A stretch of DNA of 64,000 nucleotides from Anaerolineae bacterium (lineage in GTDB: Bacteria; Chloroflexota; Anaerolineae; Promineifilales; Promineifilaceae). Numbering within the stretch: position 1 is the first letter of the stretch; every line of letters begins with the position of its first letter. Below are positions 19,500 to 27,114 of this stretch, piece after piece. Below the pieces are notes generated by a model. The model was not told the origin of the DNA, made no database searches, and saw nothing but the letters and a program-made list of their open reading frames with translations. The translations under genes were made by a program, and so were the position numbers. The DNA lies in contig JAHDWJ010000012.1 in the NCBI GenBank assembly GCA_023384415.1, positions 112,235 to 176,234 on the forward strand, in the 5' to 3' direction.

Positions 19500-21482
19500 C
19501 TATAACAACTTTACCACCTGGGCGGCCAGGGCTTCGGCGGTGAGGCCGAGGTTCTGGTAAATGGTCTGGTACGGGGCAGACGCCCCAAACCGATCCAGGC
19601 CGAGAACAACCCCCGTTTCCCCTACAAACCGCTCCCACCCAAAAGTCGCGGCCGCTTCTATCGCCACCCGCACCTTGATTTTGGCCGGTAACACCGCTTC
19701 CTGGTAATCACGAGCCATCTCCCGAAACAGCTCCCAACTGGGCAAAGAGACAACCCGCGCCGCCACCCCCTGCTCATCTAATAACTTTTGGGCCGCCAGG
19801 GCAATATGCACCTCTGAGCCGGTCGCCAGGAGAATGGCCTGGGGCTGGGGGCGGTCAGACAAGATATACCCCCCATTGATCGCCCCAGCGGTCTGGGCCG
19901 GGTCTAGCAGCGGCAGCGACTGCCGGGTCAAGATGAGCGCGGTTGGCCCATGGCGTCGCTGGATAGCCGTCTGCCACCCCGCTACCGTCTCCCAGGCGTC
20001 GGCCGGCCGGAACACCACCAGATTGGGAATGGCTCGTAATGAGGCCAGATGTTCGATAGGCTGGTGGGTGGGGCCATCTTCTCCCAGCCCTACAGAATCA
20101 TGGGTGAACACATAAACCACCCCCAGCCCCATCATCGCCGCCAGGCGGATGGCCGGCCGCATGTAGTCGGAGAAAACGAGGAAGGTGCCGCCGTAAGGGA
20201 TGATTCCTCCATGAGCGGCCAATCCGTTCATCACCGCCCCCATGCCATGTTCACGGACGCCAAAACGGAGATAGCGGCCGCTAAAAGAGCCATCTTGCAC
20301 ATCAGCCATCTGGCTGGTACGAGTATTGTTGGATGGGGTCAAATCGGCGGAGCCACCTAGCAGGCCAGGCAGACGGGGAATAAGCTGCTCCAACAGTTTG
20401 CCAGAAGCAGCCCGGGTAGCTAAGGGTTTGCTGCCAAAATCGGGGGTGAAGGCGTCCCATTCGGCGGGCAGTTCTCCCCGGATCATCTGGTAGAACTGGG
20501 CGTGTAATTCGGGGTACGCGGCCGCATAATTCAGCATCATCGTCTCCCATTCCCCCTGGGCCACCTGTCCCTGGTGCGCGGCCGCTCTCAGAAGCTCTTG
20601 CGCTTCCGGTATGACCTGAAACGGCTCATCTACCGGCCACCCCATCCCCTCTTTGGTCAACCGCACCTCATCTACCCCCAGCGGCTCCCCATGCGCCTTC
20701 GAGGTCCCCTGCCGGTTGGGGCTGCCATAACCAATGATGGTGCGGCAGGCAATCAAGGTGGGGCGGGAGTCATCGGCCAGAGCTTGTTCGATAGCGGCCG
20801 CAACCTCGGCCCGGTTGTGCCCATCCACCCGCATCGTTTGCCAGTTGTACGCCTGGAAACGGCGCAAAACATCTTCAGTGAAGGTCAAATCAGTACCCCC
20901 GTCAATGGTAATCTGGTTATCGTCATACAGGACGATGAGCCGCCCCAGGTTGAGATGCCCGGCCAGGGCACACGCCTCATGGGAAACCCCTTCCATCAGG
21001 TCGCCATCACTGGCAATGACGAAGGTGTGATGATTGACCACCGGAAACTCTGGTCGGTTAAAGCGGGCTGCTAGCCACCGCTCGGCCAGGGCCAGACCGA
21101 CGGCATTGCTGATCCCCTGCCCCAAGGGGCCGGTCGTCGTTTCCACCCCAGGAGTATGGCCGTATTCAGGATGGCCGGGGGTGTGGCTGCCCCATTGGCG
21201 GAAATTTTTCAACTGCTCCAGCGGTAAATCATAGCCGCTGAGGTGGAGCAGGCTGTACAGCAACATGCTGCCATGCCCAGCAGAGAGGACGAACCGATCC
21301 CGGTCAGGCCAGGCGGGGTCTTGGGGGTTAAATTTGAGGAAGGTGGACCAGAGGGTCGCGGCCGCGTCCGCCATCCCCAAAGGCATACCGGGATGGCCGC
21401 TGTTGGCCTGCTGCACCCCGTCCATCGCCAGGGCACGGATGTTATTTACCAATGGTTGTAAGGATAATATTTGCGTGGGCAT
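19500..21482 (-). CDS. tkt: transketolase
   Basis: A 660-residue thiamine-diphosphate enzyme moving two-carbon ketol units in the pentose phosphate pathway. It has the N-terminal [47 protein letters not shown], the ThDP motif [13 protein letters not shown]...[10 protein letters not shown], the PYR-domain signature [16 protein letters not shown] and [25 protein letters not shown] 21482 is chosen because GGAG lies 5 nt upstream; a longer frame runs into filler. Six octamers fall in the gene. It is separate from other carbon-metabolism genes here. Confidence 0.96.
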   Translation of the reverse strand: MPTQILSLQPLVNNIRALAMDGVQQANSGHPGMPLGMADAAATLWSTFLKFNPQDPAWPDRDRFVLSAGHGSMLLYSLLHLSGYDLPLEQLKNFRQWGSHTPGHPEYGHTPGVETTTGPLGQGISNAVGLALAERWLAARFNRPEFPVVNHHTFVIASDGDLMEGVSHEACALAGHLNLGRLIVLYDDNQITIDGGTDLTFTEDVLRRFQAYNWQTMRVDGHNRAEVAAAIEQALADDSRPTLIACRTIIGYGSPNRQGTSKAHGEPLGVDEVRLTKEGMGWPVDEPFQVIPEAQELLRAAAHQGQVAQGEWETMMLNYAAAYPELHAQFYQMIRGELPAEWDAFTPDFGSKPLATRAASGKLLEQLIPRLPGLLGGSADLTPSNNTRTSQMADVQDGSFSGRYLRFGVREHGMGAVMNGLAAHGGIIPYGGTFLVFSDYMRPAIRLAAMMGLGVVYVFTHDSVGLGEDGPTHQPIEHLASLRAIPNLVVFRPADAWETVAGWQTAIQRRHGPTALILTRQSLPLLDPAQTAGAINGGYILSDRPQPQAILLATGSEVHIALAAQKLLDEQGVAARVVSLPSWELFREMARDYQEAVLPAKIKVRVAIEAAATFGWERFVGETGVVLGLDRFGASAPYQTIYQNLGLTAEALAAQVVKLL

Positions 21483-21504
21483 GTGGACTCCTGGGGAAGG
21501 ATAA

Positions 21505-21540
21505 ATTATCAATTATAAATTATGAAGGATGAGGGATGAA
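21505..21540. repeat. iterated 'ATTATGAAGGATGAGGGATGAA' filler
   Basis: Short near-repeats upstream of transketolase (aattatcaattataaattatg, then aaggatgagggatgaa), shared with spacers at 15025, 42469 and 60934. Confidence 0.65.
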
Positions 21541-21591
21541 AGGGTAAGTATCTTCTGCGGCACGCGCAAATTCGCTGCTCGCAAACTTACT

Positions 21592-22209
21592 TCACTTCTG
21601 AATGCGGCCGCGTACCACCTGTTGTATCTCGGCCTGGACAAGCTGTGGGGGGCGGTCAGCGTTGATCACCACCCACCGGGCCGGGTCAGCCTGGGCCAGG
21701 TGAAAATACCCCTGGCGCACCCGCTGATGAAACGCCACCGTCTCCCGATCCAGCCGGTTCATCTCCTGGCCGCCACGCTGCCGCCGGGCCAATCCCGCTT
21801 CCACATCCACATCCAGCAGCAACGTTAAATCCGGCTGCAAACCACCGGTGGCAAACCGGGTAATCTGGTGCAAATCGGCCAGGTTCAGCCCACGCCCATA
21901 CCCCTGATACGCCAGAGTGCTGTCCGCATATCGGTCACACAAGATGATTTTGCCCACACTCAAAGCAGGGCGAATCAACTCGCCCACTAACTGGGCACGG
22001 GAAGCCGAGTAAAGGAGCAGTTCGGCCGCCGGGAGCATGGCCGTATTAGCCACATCATGTAAACAGGCCCGAATCTGGTCGCCGATGGGGGTGCCCCCCG
22101 GTTCACGGGTGGCGATAACCGAATACCCCTGGTCCTGTAAATAGCGGGTTAATAACTGAATTTGGGTTGTTTTGCCGCTGCCTTCAGGGCCTTCAAAAGT
22201 AATAAACAT
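21592..22209 (-). CDS. tmk: thymidylate kinase
   Basis: A 205-residue dTMP kinase making dTDP for DNA synthesis. The P-loop is FEGPEGSGKTTQ, the substrate-binding segment is ATREPGGTPIGDQIR, and the DR motif lies in LCDRYADSTLAYQGYGRG. The lid-like region follows DVDVEAGLARRQRGG. The length is normal. It follows the R3H/AAA ATPase gene in the same direction with 112 bp between them, mostly occupied by a CGAATT-type hairpin. Confidence 0.95.
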   Translation of the reverse strand: MFITFEGPEGSGKTTQIQLLTRYLQDQGYSVIATREPGGTPIGDQIRACLHDVANTAMLPAAELLLYSASRAQLVGELIRPALSVGKIILCDRYADSTLAYQGYGRGLNLADLHQITRFATGGLQPDLTLLLDVDVEAGLARRQRGGQEMNRLDRETVAFHQRVRQGYFHLAQADPARWVVINADRPPQLVQAEIQQVVRGRIQK

Positions 22210-22239
22210 GGAGTGGCGGGTTAAGCGTTGCTGAATTTA

Positions 22240-22305
22240 GCCACGAATTTCACGAATGGACACGAATTTTTTCCCCTATTCGGGCTAATTCGTGAAATTC
22301 GTGGC
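22240..22305. repeat. CGAATT-type intergenic hairpin, copy 2 (perfect 18-bp arms)
   Basis: GCCACGAATTTCACGAAT (22240-22257) and ATTCGTGAAATTCGTGGC (22288-22305) are exact reverse complements around a 30-nt loop that contains a further CACGAATT. It lies between tmk and the upstream ATPase gene. Confidence 0.92.
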
Positions 22306-22321
22306 CGAAACTTCATAAAAT

Positions 22322-24046
22322 TCACGGCACAGCGGTGGTCTCTACAGCATTGCGGGGGGTGCTGAAGATACGGACATGCCGGTTTGGTTCACGGCCGTAG
22401 CTGTGTGACACCAGGTTGGCCTGCCGGGCCATCTGATGCTGATAACGGCGCAAGGATGGGTTGGCCGGGTTTAAATCTACACTGGGCTGCCCGGCATGGA
22501 TCATCTCAATGGCCTGTTGGGCTTCGGCAATGGCCGCCTCAAACGGATCCTCGCTGGCGGTTACCTGATCCAGGTTAAAGGCATCGGCCAGGAAGCTGTC
22601 TATCTGGCTGTTGGTATTGGCCCGCAGGACATAGATGGAGATGCGCCGCCGCTCGGCATCGCTGATAAGCTGCCGCCGCTTGCGGTACAGGCTTTTTAAG
22701 GTGACGAGCATGGTCGCCTGGGACAGATCATCTACGATTTCCAGAGGGACGCGCAGACGGCGGGCGGCCTGGATGAGCCGGTTGCGGGCCACGCCATAGG
22801 GATATAGCTTTACTGGGGGGCGGTCTGAGCCGGATTCTCCTTTGCTGCTACTGGGCGCGACCGCAGCCGGGCGTCTATCCATCTCTCGGCCAGGGGGTGG
22901 GGGATAAGGGCGACCATTCCCCCCGTTGCCATTGCCTGTCCGTTCCCGGTCCCGCTGCCCACGAGATTCCCGGTTTTCCCGGCTTTCCCGGCGGCTGGTG
23001 GCCCCAGGCGTCCAGTAATATGCCTCTTGCTGCTCCACATGGATCTGACCTTCTTCATCCCGGTAACGAAGCTCAACCGAAAGCGGCCGCTGTCGCAGCA
23101 TCTCATCCACTGCTCCGGCCACATCCCGGTGAACCACCAATTTTTGCCGGTCTTGAATCTCAATCAGGACATCAAAGGTGGGGGGAGACCGCCGCTCCAG
23201 CACTGTTTTCTGGGTACCACGCCGCCGCGCCTCTTCGTCGGAGAGGGTGACGCTTTCAATACCGCCGATCAAGTCGGACAGGGTAGGGTTGAGCAGGAGG
23301 TTTTCCAGGGTGCGGCCGTGAGCCGTGCCGATGAGTTGGACGCCCCGCTCGTTGATGGTTCGGGCTGCGGCCGCTTCCTTCTCCCGGCCAATCTCATCAA
23401 TGACAATCACTTCCGGGTTATGGTTTTCCACCGCCTCAATCATCGTTTCATCCTGGTGAGATGGGCGGGGCACCTGCATCCGCCGGGCACGGCCTACCGC
23501 TGGATGGGGAATATCCCCATCGCCACCGATTTCATTGGAAGTGTCCACAATAACCACCCGCTTCTTTTCCGCCAGGATGCGGGCCATCTCCCGGAGCATG
23601 GTCGTTTTGCCTACCCCAGGGCGGCCTAGCAGGAGAATACTGTGCCCTTCTTCCACAATGTCGGCGATGATGTCTATGGTGCCATAGACGGCGCGGGCTA
23701 CGCGGCAGGTCAGCCCTACCACATGCCCCTTCCGGTTGCGAATGCCCGAGATACGGTGCAAAGTGCGGGCGATACCGGCCCGGTTATCATCGTCAAAGTC
23801 GCCAATGTTGTTCACCACCTGCTCAATTTCGGTGGCGGTCACTTCTTCGGGGCGCAGGATTAGCTCCCCATCCACATAGCGGGCGGTGGGGGGGCGGCCA
23901 TAATCCATGACGATTTCCAACAGATCATCTTCCCGGCCAAGCTGGCGGATGGCGGTTTGCATCGCTTCGGGCAAAACGGCTAATAAGGTTTGCAAATCTT
24001 CGTTCGCATGTTGCTGCGATAATTGTTGATGGTTTATGTGTGACAT
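22322..24046 (-). CDS. R3H-domain AAA ATPase (Ycf45/SpoIIIAA-like)
   Basis: A 574-residue ATPase. An N-terminal helical domain (LLAVLPEAMQTAIRQL, DYGRPPTARYVDGELIL) is followed by the ATPase core with Walker A GRPGVGKTTMLREM, VVIVDTSNEIGG, Walker B VIVIDEIG and the GTAHG sensor. This arrangement is characteristic of the Ycf45/SpoIIIAA-related family of plastids, cyanobacteria and Chloroflexota. A disordered Arg/Gly linker separates a C-terminal segment with basic helices (RNRLIQAARRLRVPLEIVDD) and an R3H-like nucleic-acid-binding end. Role unknown. ATG 24046 is chosen; an alternative GTG 24100 would add 18 residues made of filler words. Confidence 0.82.
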   Translation of the reverse strand: MSHINHQQLSQQHANEDLQTLLAVLPEAMQTAIRQLGREDDLLEIVMDYGRPPTARYVDGELILRPEEVTATEIEQVVNNIGDFDDDNRAGIARTLHRISGIRNRKGHVVGLTCRVARAVYGTIDIIADIVEEGHSILLLGRPGVGKTTMLREMARILAEKKRVVIVDTSNEIGGDGDIPHPAVGRARRMQVPRPSHQDETMIEAVENHNPEVIVIDEIGREKEAAAARTINERGVQLIGTAHGRTLENLLLNPTLSDLIGGIESVTLSDEEARRRGTQKTVLERRSPPTFDVLIEIQDRQKLVVHRDVAGAVDEMLRQRPLSVELRYRDEEGQIHVEQQEAYYWTPGATSRRESRENRESRGQRDRERTGNGNGGNGRPYPPPPGREMDRRPAAVAPSSSKGESGSDRPPVKLYPYGVARNRLIQAARRLRVPLEIVDDLSQATMLVTLKSLYRKRRQLISDAERRRISIYVLRANTNSQIDSFLADAFNLDQVTASEDPFEAAIAEAQQAIEMIHAGQPSVDLNPANPSLRRYQHQMARQANLVSHSYGREPNRHVRIFSTPRNAVETTAVP

Positions 24047-24102
24047 GATGTTAATTGGAATTGATGTGTGATGCGTGAGAAACTTTTGCTCACGTTTCAC
24101 GC

Positions 24103-25038
24103 TTATTCATATCGTTGAATGATCGGGGCCGAACCGGTGACGGTTTTGGCTTTGACCAGGGTGGCTAAGTCGGGTTGGGCGGCCTGGATGCGGTGGACCG
24201 TATGTTTGACCATGACAGCCTGGTTGCTCCAGAAGCGGAACCCATTGACTTCTAACCCGTTTTGCAGCCAGCTTTGGTAACGGCGGACACAGCAGTAGAT
24301 GGGATGATCGGGGTGGGGACGTTTAAGCCGGAGCGCGGCCGCGACGATGGCTTCCGTTTTGACATCCGCATTCGGGTGAACAAAAAAGCGCATCCAGGTA
24401 GCCGAGGGGCCATAATGGAGATGCACAAAGGCGGCTAACTCCTGCCCTTCCCGGAACACCCATCCTTCGCCCCGGTCCAACGGCGGCAGGGGTTCGACCA
24501 ACTGCACCATTGGCGGCACGGTATGGGCATAAAGAAGTTGGATATCCCAATCATCTACAGATTGGCGCGGGCGGAATAAATCAGCATGGTCACTCTCTCC
24601 TGCCTGCTGGCTGATCCAGATATCTTGCCGGGTATAGACAGCAAACCCGGCCTGCCTCAGCCAAACCAGTTCATCACTACTTTCGTTGACTTCCGCGATG
24701 ATGCTCTGCACCCCTCGGCTGCCTAACTCCATGATGAGTTGGTCTAGCAGATGGGGCCAGAGGATGGGCGCGGCCGCGTTCTCAGCCTGTAACGCCGCCC
24801 GGACAATGTGGGCATGAACCCCAGGCTCATCCAGGTACAATTGGATAAACCCTTCGGCGTCTCGTTCTTCAGCTTTCCATACATACGTGGGGAACTGTCC
24901 CCCAACCAACATACTGGTAATAGCCCCGCGCAAAGCATGGCGGTTGCTGGTTAGGGCAAACTCCGTATGGAGCGGAATGACCTGGTCGTTGAGCCGACGG
25001 ATTAAAGCCAGATCGCGCAGATCAAAGGGTCTGATCAT
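24103..25038 (-). CDS. GNAT-like acetyltransferase, double-domain
   Basis: A 311-residue protein. The first half matches GNAT proteins: MIRPFDLRDLALIRRLNDQ, then AEGFIQLYLDEP, LDQLIMELGSRGVQSIIAEV and LVWLRQAGFAVYTRQDIW. The second half (WVFREGQELAAFVHLHYGP...RYQSWLQNGLEVNGFRFWS) looks like a second degenerate acetyltransferase fold. Two-domain GNATs of this layout are known, with unknown substrates. No ribosome site is obvious before ATG 25038. Its stop is 2 nt before a possible GTG of the R3H-ATPase gene, so they are probably cotranscribed. Confidence 0.7.
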   Translation of the reverse strand: MIRPFDLRDLALIRRLNDQVIPLHTEFALTSNRHALRGAITSMLVGGQFPTYVWKAEERDAEGFIQLYLDEPGVHAHIVRAALQAENAAAPILWPHLLDQLIMELGSRGVQSIIAEVNESSDELVWLRQAGFAVYTRQDIWISQQAGESDHADLFRPRQSVDDWDIQLLYAHTVPPMVQLVEPLPPLDRGEGWVFREGQELAAFVHLHYGPSATWMRFFVHPNADVKTEAIVAAALRLKRPHPDHPIYCCVRRYQSWLQNGLEVNGFRFWSNQAVMVKHTVHRIQAAQPDLATLVKAKTVTGSAPIIQRYE

Positions 25039-25179
25039 TTGAGGAAGTGTAACAAGAGGCAGGGGGGAAAGCAATAGCTTTTATGGATTTCAACCATCCC
25101 CGTCACCCATTCACCGGAACCAAAGAAACTCTGGGGGAATGGGAGATATTGCCATAAGTGGGGATGTTGAGGGGGGGTT

Positions 25180-25581
25180 TCATGTCACAAATATTTGCAG
25201 AGAAACAGCAAATTGGGGGAACTCTTTAAGAATCTGTTTATCCATAGAGACCAAAGGAATATCCATTTCTTGGGCCAGGGAGACAAACTCACAATCATAA
25301 GAAGAGCAACAACTGTCAGCAACCAATTGTAGGACCTCATCATGTAGAGGGTGATACTCACGCTCTTGCATGAATGTTAGGGCCTCTGCCATCAAAACTT
25401 GGGCTTGGGATACCGTGATAATCTCGCGGCGTATAAAACTGGCTAGAACATTACGAAACTCACTTCGCCATAGGTACGGAGCAATCCATTCGTCATCCTT
25501 TGCCAGGGCTTCGAGGGCTAATGGCTGAAAAGGGCCGGGCAAGTAAAGGTAAATGAGAAGATTGGTATCAGCCACGATCAT
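25180..25581 (-). CDS. PIN-domain toxin (VapC/FitB type)
   Basis: A 133-residue PIN ribonuclease. It has MIVADTNLLIYLYL with the first catalytic Asp, ALAKDDEWIAPYLWRSEFRNVL with Glu, SSYDCEFVSLAQEMDIPLVSMDK with two further Asp, and the end LKEFPQFA. It cleaves RNA when unbound. The start codon overlaps the antitoxin stop (ATGA), a typical VapBC/FitAB arrangement. No octamer lies in the toxin gene. Confidence 0.92.
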   Translation of the reverse strand: MIVADTNLLIYLYLPGPFQPLALEALAKDDEWIAPYLWRSEFRNVLASFIRREIITVSQAQVLMAEALTFMQEREYHPLHDEVLQLVADSCCSSYDCEFVSLAQEMDIPLVSMDKQILKEFPQFAVSLQIFVT

Positions 25582-25820
25582 GGCCGCCCCTCGTTGATGA
25601 TCTCTTCTAGCTCTTCGGGGTTTAATGTGTAGGTAGGCAGCGTTTCCCCAATCGCTTTGACACGGGCGATGATTTGCTCAACATCACGGGGCTGACGGGG
25701 CAGCATCCGCTCCAACTGATAAATGACCTCGTTGTTGAGGCTGCGCCGATTGGCGGCCGCGGCCGCTTTCAGCCGTTCGTACAGTTCATCAGGGATATTT
25801 TTGATAGTCAGGCTGCTCAT
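25578..25820 (-). CDS. FitA-like Arc/ribbon-helix-helix antitoxin
   Basis: An 80-residue antitoxin: SSLTIKNIPDELYERLKAAAAANRRSLNNEVIYQLERML is the FitA-type ribbon-helix-helix DNA-binding and dimer unit, followed by an acidic tail (NPEELEEIINEGRP) that would fill the toxin site. GGAGAG precedes ATG 25820. The KAAAAAN run is encoded by two overlapping octamers (25753-25766), so the repeat sits within the DNA-binding domain. Autoregulation is expected for the family. Confidence 0.9.
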   Translation of the reverse strand: MSSLTIKNIPDELYERLKAAAAANRRSLNNEVIYQLERMLPRQPRDVEQIIARVKAIGETLPTYTLNPEELEEIINEGRP

Positions 25821-25902
25821 GGTATCTCTCCAATAAAAAACGGTTGCAGATAGCAACCATTTTGCAACCATTCTCTAAATTTGTCAAGGAGCAAAAATAA
25901 AC

Positions 25903-26295
25903 TCACCCTTTTACATAAGATAGCTTCTCCGAAATCAAACCATTCTTAACGTGAAATACATCTACTCCACGGACATGGCCTTGTTGGCCGGCCGCATCTA
26001 CCCAATTGTACCGCCAACGCATAACACAATGGGTCTTAAACCCAAATATCTCCTCAATTTCAATGTGGGCCTGAGGGGACTGGGCAAAGAACGTGTGCCA
26101 AAATTGGGTGACGGCTTCTTTCCCGGAATAGGTTGTACCATCGGGGGCGGGGGATGTGTTTTCGAAGATACAATCGTCGCTCATTAACTGCATCATCCCG
26201 GCTACATCGTGCCGGTTAAACGCTTCATTGAATTCAAAGACAACCCGGATTGCGGTTTCTATCTGGGCCATTTTCATGATGGTAGCATCCTTCAA
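25903..26295 (-). CDS. SnoaL-like / NTF2-fold protein
   Basis: A 130-residue soluble protein with the cystatin-like NTF2 fold: a first helix with FEFNEAFNRHDVAGMMQLMSDDCIFENT, then AVTQFWHTFFAQSPQAHIEIEEIFG, VMRWRYNW and a final GVDVFHVKNGLISEKLSY strand pair. SnoaL-like proteins include polyketide cyclases, isomerases and many of unknown role; no polyketide genes are near. Its start overlaps the higA stop by 4 nt, so it appears to be cotranscribed with the antitoxin, an unusual partner. Confidence 0.83.
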   Translation of the reverse strand: MKDATIMKMAQIETAIRVVFEFNEAFNRHDVAGMMQLMSDDCIFENTSPAPDGTTYSGKEAVTQFWHTFFAQSPQAHIEIEEIFGFKTHCVMRWRYNWVDAAGQQGHVRGVDVFHVKNGLISEKLSYVKG

Positions 26296-26777
26296 GGGTT
26301 TAGTTTGTCGTGCAGAAGGTGGTTGTGTGCGGCCGCGGCCGCGTACTTCACCCCCGTTCTCCTGACCACCGGCCGCGCATCGCCAAAAAAGAGGGCGTGG
26401 GGCAGGTCAAAAAAGCGGGCCAGCCGGTCAATATGCGCCACCGTCAACTGACGATGCCCATTCAGCACGGCTGAGGCAATAGATTCCGTCTTAAAAATGG
26501 GCACCAGATCACGCTGGCGCAGGTCGCCCTCGACCATGAGCGCTTTTACCATGGCCACGCCGCGCAACTCCGGCATGGGGTCGTGATCAGCTTCGTATCG
26601 CTCAATCAGCATTCCCAGCAGGCTCAGATAATCCGCCTCATCCGCTGTCAGCTCCCCCTTACCCACCAACGCATCCACCCTGGCCTGGACCGCCGCATAC
26701 GCTGCCTCAGTTTTGATAGGGCGGGGCGGGAAAGCCTGGAGCAAATTTGTATAAGTTTCATCAATACCAGGGATCAT
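26292..26777 (-). CDS. HigA-type antitoxin with C-terminal helix-turn-helix
   Basis: A 161-residue XRE-family protein. Residues about 1-80 are a helical region (GELTADEADYLSLLGMLIERYE); the HTH is GDLRQRDLVPIFKTESIASAVLNGHRQLTVAHIDRLARFFDLPHALFF, matching HigA proteins of the E. coli HigBA type. The start MIPGIDETY at 26777 overlaps the end of the toxin reading frame. It would bind HigB and repress the operon. The tail KYAAAAAHN is encoded by two overlapping octamers (26329-26342). The toxin in front of it is interrupted. Confidence 0.85.
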   Translation of the reverse strand: MIPGIDETYTNLLQAFPPRPIKTEAAYAAVQARVDALVGKGELTADEADYLSLLGMLIERYEADHDPMPELRGVAMVKALMVEGDLRQRDLVPIFKTESIASAVLNGHRQLTVAHIDRLARFFDLPHALFFGDARPVVRRTGVKYAAAAAHNHLLHDKLNP

Positions 26778-27060
26778 TTTTCCAACTCCCTTTGTCATAT
26801 TCAGCATGAGTCAAAATTGCTCGGATATAAACTTCTTGACGTTCAAACTCAATCCGGGTTATAAGCCGGTAATTGTTTCCGCCGACATTGAATACCGTTA
26901 ATCTTCCCACCTGATCCGCCGCTGGGAAGGTGTGCTTTTATTCAGCTAAATTCCGCCACCGGGCTAATTTGGTGCAGATGTACCACGTCTGCAAAGCAGG
27001 TTCGGCATCCCGGTGTTTTTGCCAGAATTCTTTGAGCCGTTTGTGGGAGATGATGGGCAT
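26761..27060 (-). pseudogene. HigB toxin with in-frame TAA at codon 41
   Basis: Read from ATG 27060, the frame gives a HigB start (MPIISHKRLKEFWQKHRDAE, then LARWRNLAE) and meets TAA at 26940-26938. Continuing in the same frame gives the rest of a normal HigB without any shift: TFPAADQVGRLTVFNVGGN, YRLITRIEFERQEVYIRAIL, THAEYDKGSW, ending at TGA 26763-26761. The whole is 99 codons, the usual length for this mRNA-interferase, and the single stop falls where relatives have a hydrophobic residue in 'FAEIKxTFPxAD'. HigB cuts mRNA on ribosomes; a fragment of 40 residues would be inactive. This is therefore a nonsense-inactivated toxin retaining its antitoxin, unless the base is a sequencing error. 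Confidence 0.82.
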
Positions 27061-27114
27061 AATGGCTCAGATTTAAAGAGAGTATTAGCAAATTGCGAAG
27101 TTTTTGACAAGAGG

